Below are positions 22,301 to 31,308 of a stretch of 64,000 nt of DNA, piece by piece. Under the pieces are notes generated by a model. That model saw only the letters and a list, made by a program, of their open reading frames with translations, was not told the origin of the DNA and did no database searches. A program made the position numbers and the translations under genes. Source of the stretch: Aeromicrobium chenweiae. GTDB taxonomy: Bacteria > Actinomycetota > Actinomycetes > Propionibacteriales > Nocardioidaceae. Each line of letters opens with the position of its first letter. Position 1 is the first letter of the stretch. The stretch is taken from positions 806,001 through 870,000 of the forward strand of contig NZ_CP026952.1 in assembly GCF_003065605.1 (NCBI RefSeq). Reading direction: 5' to 3'.

Positions 22301-25141
22301 CCGCTCGAGCCGGGCTACAAGACGTCGCGGATCGCGCCGGTCGTGGGCGGCGGGCTGACCAGCGGTCATGGTGAGCTGGACTCGGTCTACGGCACGATCT
22401 CGTCGACCTGGAAGGCCGAGGGCGACGACCTCTCGGTCGACATCCAGGTTCCGGTCAACACGACGTCGCGGGTCAGCATCCCGGCCGGCAACCTCCTCGC
22501 TGTGACTGAGGGCAGCTCCCTGCTGACCGACGCAGACGGCATCAGCGACGTCTCGTTCAAGGACGGCGTGGCCACGTTCACGGCCGGGTCGGGGTCGTAC
22601 CGCTTCGCCGTCAGCGCCGAGCGCGCCCGTCTGGGCGACATCCTCGCCGAGATCGAGAAGACCGACCGTCATGCGAGCGACCTGCAGGCCGACGGCGACC
22701 TCGCAGCAGCAGACCGGGCGCAGGTGGGCGACCGGCTGGCGGCGGCTGCGGACCGCGTGAAGGCAGCTTCGGCTGCCGACGGTGCTGGTGACCGGCAGAA
22801 GGTCGCTCAGCAGCTGGCCGCAGGTCTCCAGCAGATCCGCGAGCTCAAGGCCACGCTCGCCCAGTCGTCGTCTGTCGACGGTCCTGTGAAGGGGGATCTG
22901 AACGACCGTCTCGAAGCCATCGAGTCGCTGTTCGCAAAGGGCGTGGCAGCCAGCCTCGGCGTCACGGTCGTCATCCCGCCGGTCGCCGCGGCCGGTCGCC
23001 CGGGTCGCACCGTCTCCGGGACCGTCGAGGTCGCCAACAACGGAGGAACTCGCATCGCCGGCCTCCGAGCGGAGGTCGCCGTGCGCGGTTGGAAGCAGCA
23101 GCCCGACGCAGTCACGCACCCCTCGCTCGACGCCGGCGAGGACGTGCAGCTGCCGTTCACGGTCACCGTGCCGAAGCGGCAGAAGCCGGGCGCGTATGAC
23201 GCGTCGGTGTCGTTGACGTTCGACACTGCGTACGGAACGTTCGTGCTCACCGACACCACCCCCTGGATCTCGATCGACTCCGGCGTCGAGATCACCGACG
23301 TGACGTCGCAGAGTCCCGCGGACGGTTCAGAGGAGCGCGTGGCGGTCCGGGCCACCGTCCGGAACAACGGTGACGTGCCCGTCTCCGGCCAGGTCGCAGT
23401 GACCCTGCCCGAGGGCTGGACGCCGCCGCCCACCTCGGACATCGTGACGATCCCCGCCGGTGCGAGCCGAGAGGTGACCGTCCCGGTCAACGTGGGTCTC
23501 GGCGTCGTCGGCGGCGACGTGCCGCTGACCGTCGCCATGGTCGACCAGGGAGTGACGCTGGCCTCAGCGGACTCGAAGCTGAACATCGCATTGCCCGCTC
23601 CGCCGACCCAGGAGATCTTGGACTACGTCGACTTTGGCGATGCGCCTTCCGAGACGGACCACGCGGTGCAGGCGCACGAGCGCAGCGGACGCAACAGCGA
23701 GGCCGGTCTCACCCGCAGGTATGCCGATCGCAACTACCCAGGGTCGTACTACTCGGCGGAGTACCGGGTCACTCCCGGGCAGCCGTTCCTGCTGCGAAAC
23801 CGTGAGACCTTCGACGGCGCCAAGACGAAGAAGTACAACATCTACGTCGACGACACCCTCGTGACGACGTACGAGCTCCCACGAGCCGAGGAGGGAATCG
23901 GCACCAAGACCTACCAGGTGCTGGTGGATGATCCGGCGGTGCTGGCCAATGACGGGACGGTGCGGATCAAGTACGAGTTCCCGGCGGATGCGAGTGGTTT
24001 CTATGATCCGTCGATCGCTGACAGCTGGGTGCTTCCGGTGCCTGCTGACACGCTTGCGCCGTTGGTGTCGGCGTCGGTCAGCAGCAGCGCTGCGCCTGGT
24101 GACAACGGGTGGCTCCGTGGTGACGCGTCGGTCGCGGTGACCGCGGTGGACAACCGGGCTGGAGCGCTGGTGGTCCAGACGGGGGAGTCCGCGGGTTGGC
24201 AGGACTATGCGGGACCGGTGGCGGTGACTGGTGACGGCAAGCACGAGGTGTCGTACCGGGCCAAGGACGCCGCCGGGAACTCCACGGGCGAGAAGAAGGT
24301 GGCGGTGTGGATCGATGGCACCGCGCCGACGACGCAGCTGGCGGTGACGCGTGGGTCCGGTGTTGCGGGGTCGGACTCCGCGACGATCAAGCTGACTGCG
24401 GCCGATGGTCTCAGTGGTGTGGCTGCCACGACGTACCGGGTCGATGGTGGGGACTGGAAGGTCCTGGGCGATGAGGCGCCGGTGGTCAAGGGTTACGGGG
24501 CCCACACGGTGGAGTACTTCACGACCGATGTGGCCGGCAACTCCGAGGCGCTGCACTCCACGGTCATCGACCTGGCGGACGTGGACACGATCCAGGCGAT
24601 CGTGGCACCGCAGGTCACCGGCACGGCTGTGTTCGGGGCAACGTTGAAGGCGACGACGGGTTCGTGGAACACCAAGGGCCTGGGTCTGAAGGTGCAGTGG
24701 TTGCGTGACGGCAAGACCGTGACGGGTCGCACCGGGACGACGTACAAGCTGGGCTCGGGTGACGTGGGTCGCCGGATCTCGGTGAAGGTCACGGCCAGCA
24801 AGTCGGGCAAGGCGTCGGTGTCGGCGACGTCGAACCGGACGAACAAGGTCGCCAAGGCCACGGCGACCACGTCGGTCAGCTATTCGAAGTCCACGGTCAA
24901 GAAGGGACAGAAGGTCAAGCTGTCGATCAAGGTCACCTCGCCGACCACGACGCCGCGCGGCACCGTGCGGGTGTATCAGAACGGCAAGCGGGTCAAGAGC
25001 GTGAAGCTCTCGTCGGCGGGCAAGGCGTCGTACTCGCTGAAGATGACCAAGAAGGGCCTGCGCAAGGTCAAGGTCACCTACGTCGGATCCTCGACCGTCC
25101 GCAGCGACAGCTCACCCACCAAGAAGATCCGGGTGAAGTGA
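19361..25141 (+). CDS. Secreted multidomain alpha-L-rhamnosidase (GH78), copy B
   Basis: A tandem paralogue of copy A, 1926 residues, with the same domain order: signal peptide (about 1-38, cleaving near AQA), Fn3-like domain, concanavalin-like insert, GH78 N domain, catalytic barrel with DERLGWSGD (E676) and TMWERW (E941), helical spacer, two NEW3-like domains and Ig-like C-terminus. Most of the body looks about two-thirds identical to copy A, but the last 410 residues are nearly identical. Two ATGs (19361, 19373) fit; neither has a strong ribosome site. No LacI operator lies in the short gap, so it is probably expressed by read-through past the hairpin. Different sequence outside the catalytic core suggests a different aglycone preference, which is inference. 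Confidence 0.92.
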   Translation: MESIMRTSSPTRRLVSVLTSGLLAAGLLVTTTPAAQAEEGAQISVGRLQANARSTPMGIGTSDPVLGWQSSSTGRGVVQSAYAIRVGTTEGGGDAWSTGKVESSEQADVRYAGDELASQTRYYWQVKVWDSEGHESEWSAPSWFETGIADADEWKGDWVGEAGQAIDSWKDYTTELDFTLDNLAFGVYLRAKDTNNGYMWQISTSDGTTVPKLRPHKKVGGGYSVLDSVPITTLTAQQLRTGKHKLTFKVDGDQITTLLDGEQIDQRRDSTFTQGFVGFRTDQAANEQGTVHRVTVTSATGDRLLDTDFSDGANPFGAGTIKDGALKIGGGTDTLHVPVLPKPLLRREFAAQTGKTIERARLYASARGVYEVQLNGEKVGDEHLAPGDTDYNIRIQSQTYDVTDQVNNGANGIGVTLGDGWYAGHNANLTPGFYGTDLAFLGQLRIDYTDGSSQIVKTDDTWTTHTGPYVAADNLKGESYDARREQPGYDQPGFDDSGWSPAAVLASTTSKIVPQLDQPVRTVAELPAKSRSHSGGDTYVYDLGQNMVGVARVRIQGVAGQTVTLRHGEVVNPDGTLYTANLKTATATDHYTFKTTGTVVYEPSFTFHGFRYVEVSGATTAPGLDDVTGQVFASDLPATGTFTSSNSMLNQLQSNITWGQRGNFLSIPTDTPARDERLGWSGDINVFAPTASYLSDTRPFLRKWMQDLRDTQRADGSTPGAAPTFPTQGVGSGTGWEDAMITVPYAVWTARGDKDILRENYPAMKKFFSYVRKAADGKLVTASREQYGDWLNLNDGTSQSVLSTAYYAEDARMLSEIAAALGEDGDAAELAELSDDIRRAFADQLVAADGTVSSNSQTAYAMALGLNLVTDPAQREKVGEKFVAKLKSKGNHLSTGFLGTPLLLPALSSIGRDDLAYTVLLNEDFPSWGYQIAKGATTMWERWDAILPDGSFNDPNMTSFNHYAYGAVGNWMYQNIAGISPLEPGYKTSRIAPVVGGGLTSGHGELDSVYGTISSTWKAEGDDLSVDIQVPVNTTSRVSIPAGNLLAVTEGSSLLTDADGISDVSFKDGVATFTAGSGSYRFAVSAERARLGDILAEIEKTDRHASDLQADGDLAAADRAQVGDRLAAAADRVKAASAADGAGDRQKVAQQLAAGLQQIRELKATLAQSSSVDGPVKGDLNDRLEAIESLFAKGVAASLGVTVVIPPVAAAGRPGRTVSGTVEVANNGGTRIAGLRAEVAVRGWKQQPDAVTHPSLDAGEDVQLPFTVTVPKRQKPGAYDASVSLTFDTAYGTFVLTDTTPWISIDSGVEITDVTSQSPADGSEERVAVRATVRNNGDVPVSGQVAVTLPEGWTPPPTSDIVTIPAGASREVTVPVNVGLGVVGGDVPLTVAMVDQGVTLASADSKLNIALPAPPTQEILDYVDFGDAPSETDHAVQAHERSGRNSEAGLTRRYADRNYPGSYYSAEYRVTPGQPFLLRNRETFDGAKTKKYNIYVDDTLVTTYELPRAEEGIGTKTYQVLVDDPAVLANDGTVRIKYEFPADASGFYDPSIADSWVLPVPADTLAPLVSASVSSSAAPGDNGWLRGDASVAVTAVDNRAGALVVQTGESAGWQDYAGPVAVTGDGKHEVSYRAKDAAGNSTGEKKVAVWIDGTAPTTQLAVTRGSGVAGSDSATIKLTAADGLSGVAATTYRVDGGDWKVLGDEAPVVKGYGAHTVEYFTTDVAGNSEALHSTVIDLADVDTIQAIVAPQVTGTAVFGATLKATTGSWNTKGLGLKVQWLRDGKTVTGRTGTTYKLGSGDVGRRISVKVTASKSGKASVSATSNRTNKVAKATATTSVSYSKSTVKKGQKVKLSIKVTSPTTTPRGTVRVYQNGKRVKSVKLSSAGKASYSLKMTKKGLRKVKVTYVGSSTVRSDSSPTKKIRVK

Positions 25142-25144
25142 CCC
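23912..25144 (+). repeat. 1.23-kb direct repeat, copy 2 (3' end of GH78 copy B)
   Basis: This copy matches 18062-19294 at an exact offset of 5850 bases. Similarity stops 3 bases after the shared stop codon. Only four of the mismatches change an amino acid. Confidence 0.95.
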
Positions 25145-25157
25145 GGGTCTGACCAGG

Positions 25158-25196
25158 AAGGGGCCGGGACGGTGTCGACACACCGTCCCGGCCCTT
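25158..25196 (+). terminator. Strong hairpin after rhamnosidase copy B
   Basis: CCGGGACGGTGT pairs with ACACCGTCCCGG around a CGAC loop; five more pairs extend the stem beyond one bulged G. It closes the rhamnosidase pair. Confidence 0.8.
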
Positions 25197-25226
25197 CGTC
25201 GTCTCGCGCCGACCCGGGTGCTGCGC

Positions 25227-25232
25227 CATGAT
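25227..25232 (+). promoter_or_regulatory. -10-like hexamer before the polyol dehydrogenase gene
   Basis: CATGAT lies 6 bases before the ATG at 25239. The same hexamer and spacing occur before the hydroxyacid dehydrogenase gene at 40699. Weak by itself. Confidence 0.3.
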
Positions 25233-25238
25233 GACTGC

Positions 25239-26705
25239 ATGAAGCTCAGCGACGAGTCGTTGGCCGACCTGCCGCCCGAGGTGGCGAGACCGACGTACGA
25301 CCGGACGGCCGTCGCGGCGGGGATCGTCCACGTCGGCGTCGGCGGTTTCCACCGCTCCCACCAGGCGGTCTACATCGACCGGTTGCTCGCGACAGGGGTC
25401 ACCGACTGGGGCATCTGCGGGGTGGGGCTGCTGCCGCACGATCGGGAGATGCAGCAGGCGCTCGACGCGCAGGACCACCTCTACACCGTGGTGGAACGGC
25501 ACCCCGACGGCAGCGCGGAGGCGCGCGTCGTCGGTTCGATCGTCGATTATCTCTTCGCCCCGGACGACACCGAGGCGGTCATCGAGAAGATGGCCTCCGA
25601 GACCACGCGCATCGTGTCGCTGACGATCACCGAGGGCGGCTACAACCTGCTCGGCGGGGACGGCGACTTCGACGCCGACAACGCTGCGGTCACGGCCGAT
25701 CTCGAGCCGGGTGCCACGCCCGCCACGGTCTTCGGCATCGTCGTCGAGGCGCTGGACCGCCGTCGTCGACGGGGTCTGGACCCGTTCACCGTCGTCTCCT
25801 GCGACAACATCGAGGCCAACGGATCAGTCGCCCGGCGGGCGTTCCAGGGATACGCGGCGCTGCGCGACGACGTCCTCGCCGACTGGATCGAGCAGAACGT
25901 CGCGTTCCCGCACAGCATGGTCGACCGCATCACCCCCGTGACGACCGACGCGGACCGCGCGTTCCTCGCCGACCGGTTCGGCATCGACGACGCGCACCCG
26001 GTGACCTGCGAGCCGTACCTGCAGTGGGTGATCAGCGACGAGTTCAGCGCTGGCCGGCCGGCGCTCGAGGACGTCGGGGTGAGCGTGGTCGAGGACGTCC
26101 GGCCCTACGAGCTCATGAAGCTGCGGCTGCTGAACGCGAGCCACCAGGTCATGGGCTACCTCGGCTCGCTGGCCGGGCTGACCCACGTCCACGACGCCGC
26201 CCATGACGAGGACTTCTCCCGGCTGATCGAGGGCTACATGGAGCACGAGGGCGAGCCCACCCTGCAGCCCGTGCCCGACGTCGACTTCGCCGAGTACCGG
26301 GCGTCGCTCATGGAGCGGTTCGGCAACGCGTCCATCGCGGACACCCTGGCCCGGCAGTGCGTCGACGGGTCGGAGCGCCTGCCGAAGTTCCTGCTTCCTG
26401 TCGTGCGGGCGCAGCTCGCCTCCGGCGGCGACATCCACCGGGCGACCCTGGCCCTCGCCGGCTGGGCACGGTACGCCGAGGGCGTCGACGACGACGGCCG
26501 TCCCCTCGAGCTCGTCGACGTCCGCAGCGAGCAGATCGCCGCCGCGGCCGAGAAGCAGGGGAGCGACCCGACCGCGATGCTGTCCCTGCCGATGTTCGAG
26601 GGCGTGCGGGACGACGACCGCTTCGTCACCGCCTACGTCGAGGCACTGCAGGGCCTGCACGACCGCGGGGCCCGCGCCATGGTCGCCGACCTCTCGGGCG
26701 CCTGA
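25239..26705 (+). CDS. Mannitol dehydrogenase-family polyol/uronate dehydrogenase
   Basis: The 488-residue protein belongs to the long-chain polyol dehydrogenases (mannitol 2-dehydrogenase, fructuronate reductase, arabinitol dehydrogenase). The NAD-binding start VHVGVGGFHRSHQAVYIDRL and the catalytic Lys-Asn-His set in MKLRLLNASHQ (K, N and H spaced as in the family) are intact. I chose the ATG at 25239 because upstream in-frame residues do not match the family and the preceding hexamer suggests a leaderless start. It follows the rhamnosidase terminator and has no rhamnose operator, so it is probably a separate transcription unit. Substrate unresolved: mannitol, fructuronate and arabinitol are all possible. 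Confidence 0.85.
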   Translation: MKLSDESLADLPPEVARPTYDRTAVAAGIVHVGVGGFHRSHQAVYIDRLLATGVTDWGICGVGLLPHDREMQQALDAQDHLYTVVERHPDGSAEARVVGSIVDYLFAPDDTEAVIEKMASETTRIVSLTITEGGYNLLGGDGDFDADNAAVTADLEPGATPATVFGIVVEALDRRRRRGLDPFTVVSCDNIEANGSVARRAFQGYAALRDDVLADWIEQNVAFPHSMVDRITPVTTDADRAFLADRFGIDDAHPVTCEPYLQWVISDEFSAGRPALEDVGVSVVEDVRPYELMKLRLLNASHQVMGYLGSLAGLTHVHDAAHDEDFSRLIEGYMEHEGEPTLQPVPDVDFAEYRASLMERFGNASIADTLARQCVDGSERLPKFLLPVVRAQLASGGDIHRATLALAGWARYAEGVDDDGRPLELVDVRSEQIAAAAEKQGSDPTAMLSLPMFEGVRDDDRFVTAYVEALQGLHDRGARAMVADLSGA

Positions 26706-26733
26706 GATCTGTCGCTCGTCCGAACGCGCCCGC

Positions 26734-27375
26734 CTAGTCAGCGGTCAGGGCGCGCAACACGGCGTCGGCGATCGGTTCAGTGCCTTCGAGGATCTCCCAC
26801 GTGCCCCGTGCAGCGCCGTCGCGGGAGAGGATCGTGGTGATGACCTCGGCCACGTCGTCCCGCGATATCGCTCCGATCGGGAAGGAACCGGTGGGCCCGA
26901 TCTCGACGCACCCCCGTCCCGGTGAGTTGAGCAGCTCGCCGGGCTGCAGGATCGTCCACTGCATGGGTGATGCGCGAAGGCGGCGCTCCGAGTCCTCCTT
27001 GGCTCCGAAGTACGTGTCCCAGAATCCGCCGTACAGCGCGGGAGGACGATCCCGGCCGACGCCCATGCCCGTGACCAGCACGTACCGGCCCACCCCCGCA
27101 CGCTCCGCCGCTTCGATGGTCCGGATCGCTCCGTCCCGGTCGACGCGAAGAGGATCGCCGCCGGCAGCGAAGACCACCGCGTCGGCTCGCTCGAGCACGC
27201 TGCTGAGCAGGTCCGTCGAGGCCGAGCTCAGGTCGACTCGAGCGCTGCGCAGGCGCTGACGCGCGGGTACGTCCTGCCGGCTGAGAGCCAGAACGTCATG
27301 CCCCTCCCTGAGGAGTCGTTCGACCACGCGCCGACCTGTCTGTCCGGACGCCCCGAACACCGCAACGGCAGTCAT
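26734..27375 (-). CDS. NmrA-like NAD(P)-binding SDR-family protein
   Basis: A 213-residue Rossmann protein starting VAVFGASGQTGRRVVERLL with the atypical-SDR glycine motif GxxGxxG and ADAVVFAAGGDP in the fourth strand. It matches the NAD(P)H-binding (YwnB/NmrA-like, atypical SDR a5) group, which act as redox sensors or reductases. No canonical YxxxK is obvious (GRYVLVTGMG is the matching strand). The ATG at 27375 overlaps the stop of a 30-residue frame upstream (ATGA), so the two are coupled. Two matching inverted repeats upstream suggest control by a TetR-type repressor encoded elsewhere. Confidence 0.8.
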   Translation of the reverse strand: MTAVAVFGASGQTGRRVVERLLREGHDVLALSRQDVPARQRLRSARVDLSSASTDLLSSVLERADAVVFAAGGDPLRVDRDGAIRTIEAAERAGVGRYVLVTGMGVGRDRPPALYGGFWDTYFGAKEDSERRLRASPMQWTILQPGELLNSPGRGCVEIGPTGSFPIGAISRDDVAEVITTILSRDGAARGTWEILEGTEPIADAVLRALTAD

Positions 27376-27464
27376 CGCGCTGCACTCTTCGAGGCGTTCG
27401 CTTCCTGACGGGGGCGCGCGACCCCCTGGACGAGCGCCGACCTGCCTTCGAACCGATGGGTCAT
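27372..27464 (-). pseudogene. Truncated SDR remnant now acting as a short upstream ORF
   Basis: The 30-residue frame starts MTHRFEGRSALVQGVARP, which looks like the first strand and glycine loop of a classical short-chain dehydrogenase (usually FEGRSALVTGxxRGIG), then ends at a TGA that overlaps the next start codon. GGGAGTGAAG lies just upstream as a good ribosome site. The simplest explanation is an SDR gene that lost its body by deletion but kept promoter, ribosome site and start, now delivering ribosomes to the downstream gene. Confidence 0.45.
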
Positions 27465-27499
27465 GTTCTTCACTCCCGTTGCCTGGGTGCCGGCCCGGT

Positions 27500-27516
27500 G
27501 GTGAGTCGGTCAACTC
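27500..27516. promoter_or_regulatory. Inverted repeat, copy 1 of a TetR-like operator pair
   Basis: GGTGAGTCGGTCAACTC contains GAGT/ACTC half sites and matches the neighbouring site read on the opposite strand (GGTGAGTnGGTnnACTC). It lies 36 bases upstream of the truncated SDR frame on the minus strand. Confidence 0.45.
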
Positions 27517-27539
27517 GGGACCTTACGCCGCCGCCGAGT

Positions 27540-27559
27540 GGTGAGTCAACCCACTCACC
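27540..27559. promoter_or_regulatory. Inverted repeat, copy 2 of a TetR-like operator pair
   Basis: GGTGAGT and ACTCACC form a 7-base inverted repeat with a 6-base spacer. With copy 1, 40 bases away, it forms a likely tandem operator. No regulator gene of the TetR family is in the window. Confidence 0.5.
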
Positions 27560-27645
27560 TCGGGCAGGTTGCCCACGGGGAGGTGAGCAGCCGCGCGGGA
27601 ACAGGCCGCGACGGCAGTGCCACCGTGAAGCAGGGGAGCGCTCGG

Positions 27646-28653
27646 CTATCCGCCGGTCGACCGGCGGACGACGAGCTGGGGCTTGAGCGTCACGTGCTGC
27701 ACCGTGGAGCTGCCGGGGTCGGCGATGACGCCGAGCAGCGTGGTGGCGGCGACGGAACCCATCTCGTGCGCGGGCTGGCGCACGGACGACAGCGGGATCG
27801 CGGCTGACGCGGCGAAGTCGATGTCGTCGTAGCCGATGATCGCGATGTCGTCCGGCACGCTGAGACCGGCCAGCGTCAGCGCCTGGAGCGCACCGAGGGC
27901 GACCAGGTCGTTCGCGGCGAAGACGGCGTCGGGACGCTGTGCCCGCGGCAGGGCGAGGAGCTGCTCGACCGCCGTGCGTCCGGCTCCGGCGTTCATGGTC
28001 TCGGTCTCGACGAAGGTCAGCTCGGCACCGCCGTGCTGCTCGACCGCCCGACGTGCGGCCGACAGCCGGCTCTTGACCTGGGCCAGGCTGGCCGGCCCGC
28101 CGACGAAGGCGATGCGGCGCCGCCCGGTGTCGAGGAGGTGCTGGACCGCGATGCGCCCACCCATCTTGTCGTCCAGCGCGACGGAGGAGAACTCCTTGAC
28201 CCGCGTCATGCGGTCGACCAGCACGACGCTCGTGCCCCGGTCGCGCAGGCGACGCAGCCGGTCGAGGACGTCGCCCACGGGCGTGATGAGCACCCCGTCC
28301 ATGCGCTGCTGCTCGAACAGGTCGAGGTAGTTGGTCTCGCGCGACGGCTGCTGAGCGCTGTTGCCGAGGATCAGCGGACGCTGCTGGTCCAGCAGCACGT
28401 CCTCGACGCCGCGGGCGACGTCGGTGAAGAACGGGTTCGCGACGTCCAGCACGATCATGCCGATCGCCCGGTTCGTCCCGGCGCGCAGCTGCCGAGCGGC
28501 GTCGTTGCGGACGTAGCCGAGCTCGTCGATCGCGGCCTGGATGCGGGTCAGGGTCTCGGGGGAGACCTTCGACGGGTGGTTCAGGGCGTTCGACACGGTG
28601 GCGGGGGAGACGCCGGCGCGAGCAGCGACATCGCGCACCTGGGCCACGGGCAT
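27646..28653 (-). CDS. LacI-family transcriptional repressor of rhamnose genes
   Basis: The 335-residue protein opens with the LacI HTH and hinge VRDVAARAGVSPATVSNALNHPSKVS, followed by a periplasmic-binding-type effector domain (AIGMIVLDVANPFFTDVARGVED). It lies between the rhamnosidases and the transporter, divergent from the latter. I prefer the ATG at 28653: the longer frame from 28677 would begin at the TTG of an operator. Five palindromes of one type near rhamnose genes, one of them just before this gene, make it the probable rhamnose repressor with autoregulation; L-rhamnose or a catabolite would be the inducer. No ribosome site is visible upstream of the ATG. Confidence 0.88.
   Translation of the reverse strand: MPVAQVRDVAARAGVSPATVSNALNHPSKVSPETLTRIQAAIDELGYVRNDAARQLRAGTNRAIGMIVLDVANPFFTDVARGVEDVLLDQQRPLILGNSAQQPSRETNYLDLFEQQRMDGVLITPVGDVLDRLRRLRDRGTSVVLVDRMTRVKEFSSVALDDKMGGRIAVQHLLDTGRRRIAFVGGPASLAQVKSRLSAARRAVEQHGGAELTFVETETMNAGAGRTAVEQLLALPRAQRPDAVFAANDLVALGALQALTLAGLSVPDDIAIIGYDDIDFAASAAIPLSSVRQPAHEMGSVAATTLLGVIADPGSSTVQHVTLKPQLVVRRSTGG
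27649..27668. terminator. 20-base perfect palindrome over the lacI 3' end
   Basis: TCCGCCGGTCGACCGGCGGA covers the last sense codons of the repressor gene and can form a tight stem. No T run follows on the minus strand, so it may serve RNA stability or weak termination. Confidence 0.4.
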
Positions 28654-28664
28654 GTCGAGGAGGC

Positions 28665-28678
28665 TAACACGATTCAAC
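28665..28678 (-). promoter_or_regulatory. Predicted rhamnose LacI operator (autoregulatory)
   Basis: TAACACGATTCAAC, on the minus strand TTGAATCGTGTTA, differs from the TTGAATCGTTTTAA consensus at one position over the shared core. It lies 11 bases upstream of the repressor ATG. Confidence 0.6.
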
Positions 28679-28686
28679 GTTCAGGG

Positions 28687-28716
28687 TTGACGAACTTGTG
28701 ACAGCCGTCATACAGT
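28687..28716 (+). promoter_or_regulatory. Promoter of the rhamnose transporter operon
   Basis: TTGACG (28687-28692), 18-base spacer, TACAGT (28711-28716): the best sigma-70-like promoter in the window. The predicted start near 28723 is just upstream of the operator at 28731. Confidence 0.65.
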
Positions 28717-28730
28717 CTCGGGGTCGTGGA

Positions 28731-28744
28731 TTAAAACGATTCAA
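28731..28744 (+). promoter_or_regulatory. Predicted rhamnose LacI operator (transporter operon)
   Basis: TTAAAACGATTCAA is the exact reverse complement of the proximal rhamnosidase operator. Its place just downstream of the predicted transcription start fits roadblock repression. Confidence 0.78.
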
Positions 28745-28771
28745 AGTCGGCGTACAGATCACGGAGAACAC

Positions 28772-30276
<1,505 letters not shown>

Positions 30277-30280
<4 letters not shown>

Positions 30281-31308
30281 CAGACACCCTCGTCGCCCCC
30301 AGCAGGAAGTCGTCCGCCCAGCGGTTCGTCTCCACGCTGCTCACGTCCCGCGAGTCGGCCATCGCGCTGGTCCTCGTGCTCGTGGTGCTCGCGGCCACGA
30401 CGCAGCGCAAGACCTTCCTGTTCAGCAGCGACAGCTGGCGCGACCTGCTCCTGGCCCCGTCGATCCTGCTCCTGCTGGCCGTCGGCCAGGCGGTCGTCAT
30501 CATCACCCGCAACGTCGACCTCTCGGTCGGCTCGACGCTCGCGCTGACCGCGTACCTGACGGGCCGGCTCTTCGTCGACAACCCCGGCATCCCGGTGATC
30601 CTGGTCTTCGCGATCGGCATCGCCGTCGGTGCGCTGCTCGGACTGATCAACGGCCTGCTGGTCGCCCTCGGCAAGGTGCCCGCCCTCGTGATCACGCTGG
30701 GCACGCTCTACATCTACCGCGGCGTGGTCCTGGAGTGGGCCGGCAGCAACCGCATCAACGCCTCCGACATGCCGTCGGGATTCCTCTCTCTCGGCACGCG
30801 CTCGTTCCTGACGATCCCCGTCCTGACGATCATCGCGGTCGCCGTCCTCGTCGCCGTGGGCTACTACCTGCGGACCACACGCGGTGGCCGTGAGCTCTAC
30901 GCGATCGGCTCGGACCCTGACGCTGCCCACCTGTACGGCCTGAACGTCCGCCGTCGCGTGGCCGGGGCGTTCGTGCTCTGCGGTGCGCTGGCCGGCCTCG
31001 CGGGCGTGCTGTTCGCCGCCCGCTACGGGACCGTCGCCTCCAACGCCGGTACCGGCATCGAGCTGCAGGCGGTCGGCGCCGCGGTCATCGGCGGCGTCGC
31101 GATCTTCGGCGGCAGCGGCTCGGTCTGGGGCGCCGCGATCGGCGCCTGGCTGCTCATCACGATCAACCGGGCGCTCCCGATCATCGGGGTGCAGGACTTC
31201 TGGCAGCAGGCCGTCGTCGGCGTGCTCATCATCGGCGCGATCGTCCTGGACCGGCTCCTCGCCGTCCGCAGGTCGCGCAAGCTCATCGAGGCGAGGGACG
31301 CATCATGA
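30277..31308 (+). CDS. rhaP: Rhamnose ABC transporter permease 1
   Basis: A 343-residue CUT2 permease with about 8-10 hydrophobic helices and the family stretches ITRNVDLSVGSTLAL and GGVAIFGGSGSVWGAAIGAW. It forms half of the membrane channel of the transporter. It overlaps the genes on both sides by 4 bases (ATGA), so the four transporter genes are translationally coupled. A basic tail of about 25 residues precedes the first membrane helix. Confidence 0.88.

Noticed and set aside
18062-25144. Insertion sequence or transposon explaining the 1.23-kb repeat
   Set aside because: The repeat is wholly coding, in frame, lacks terminal inverted repeats and encodes no transposase.
27456-27686. Small plus-strand genes between the NmrA-like gene and lacI
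   Set aside because: Short frames with Arg/Gly-rich products, no ribosome sites, and they run over the operator pair and the lacI end.
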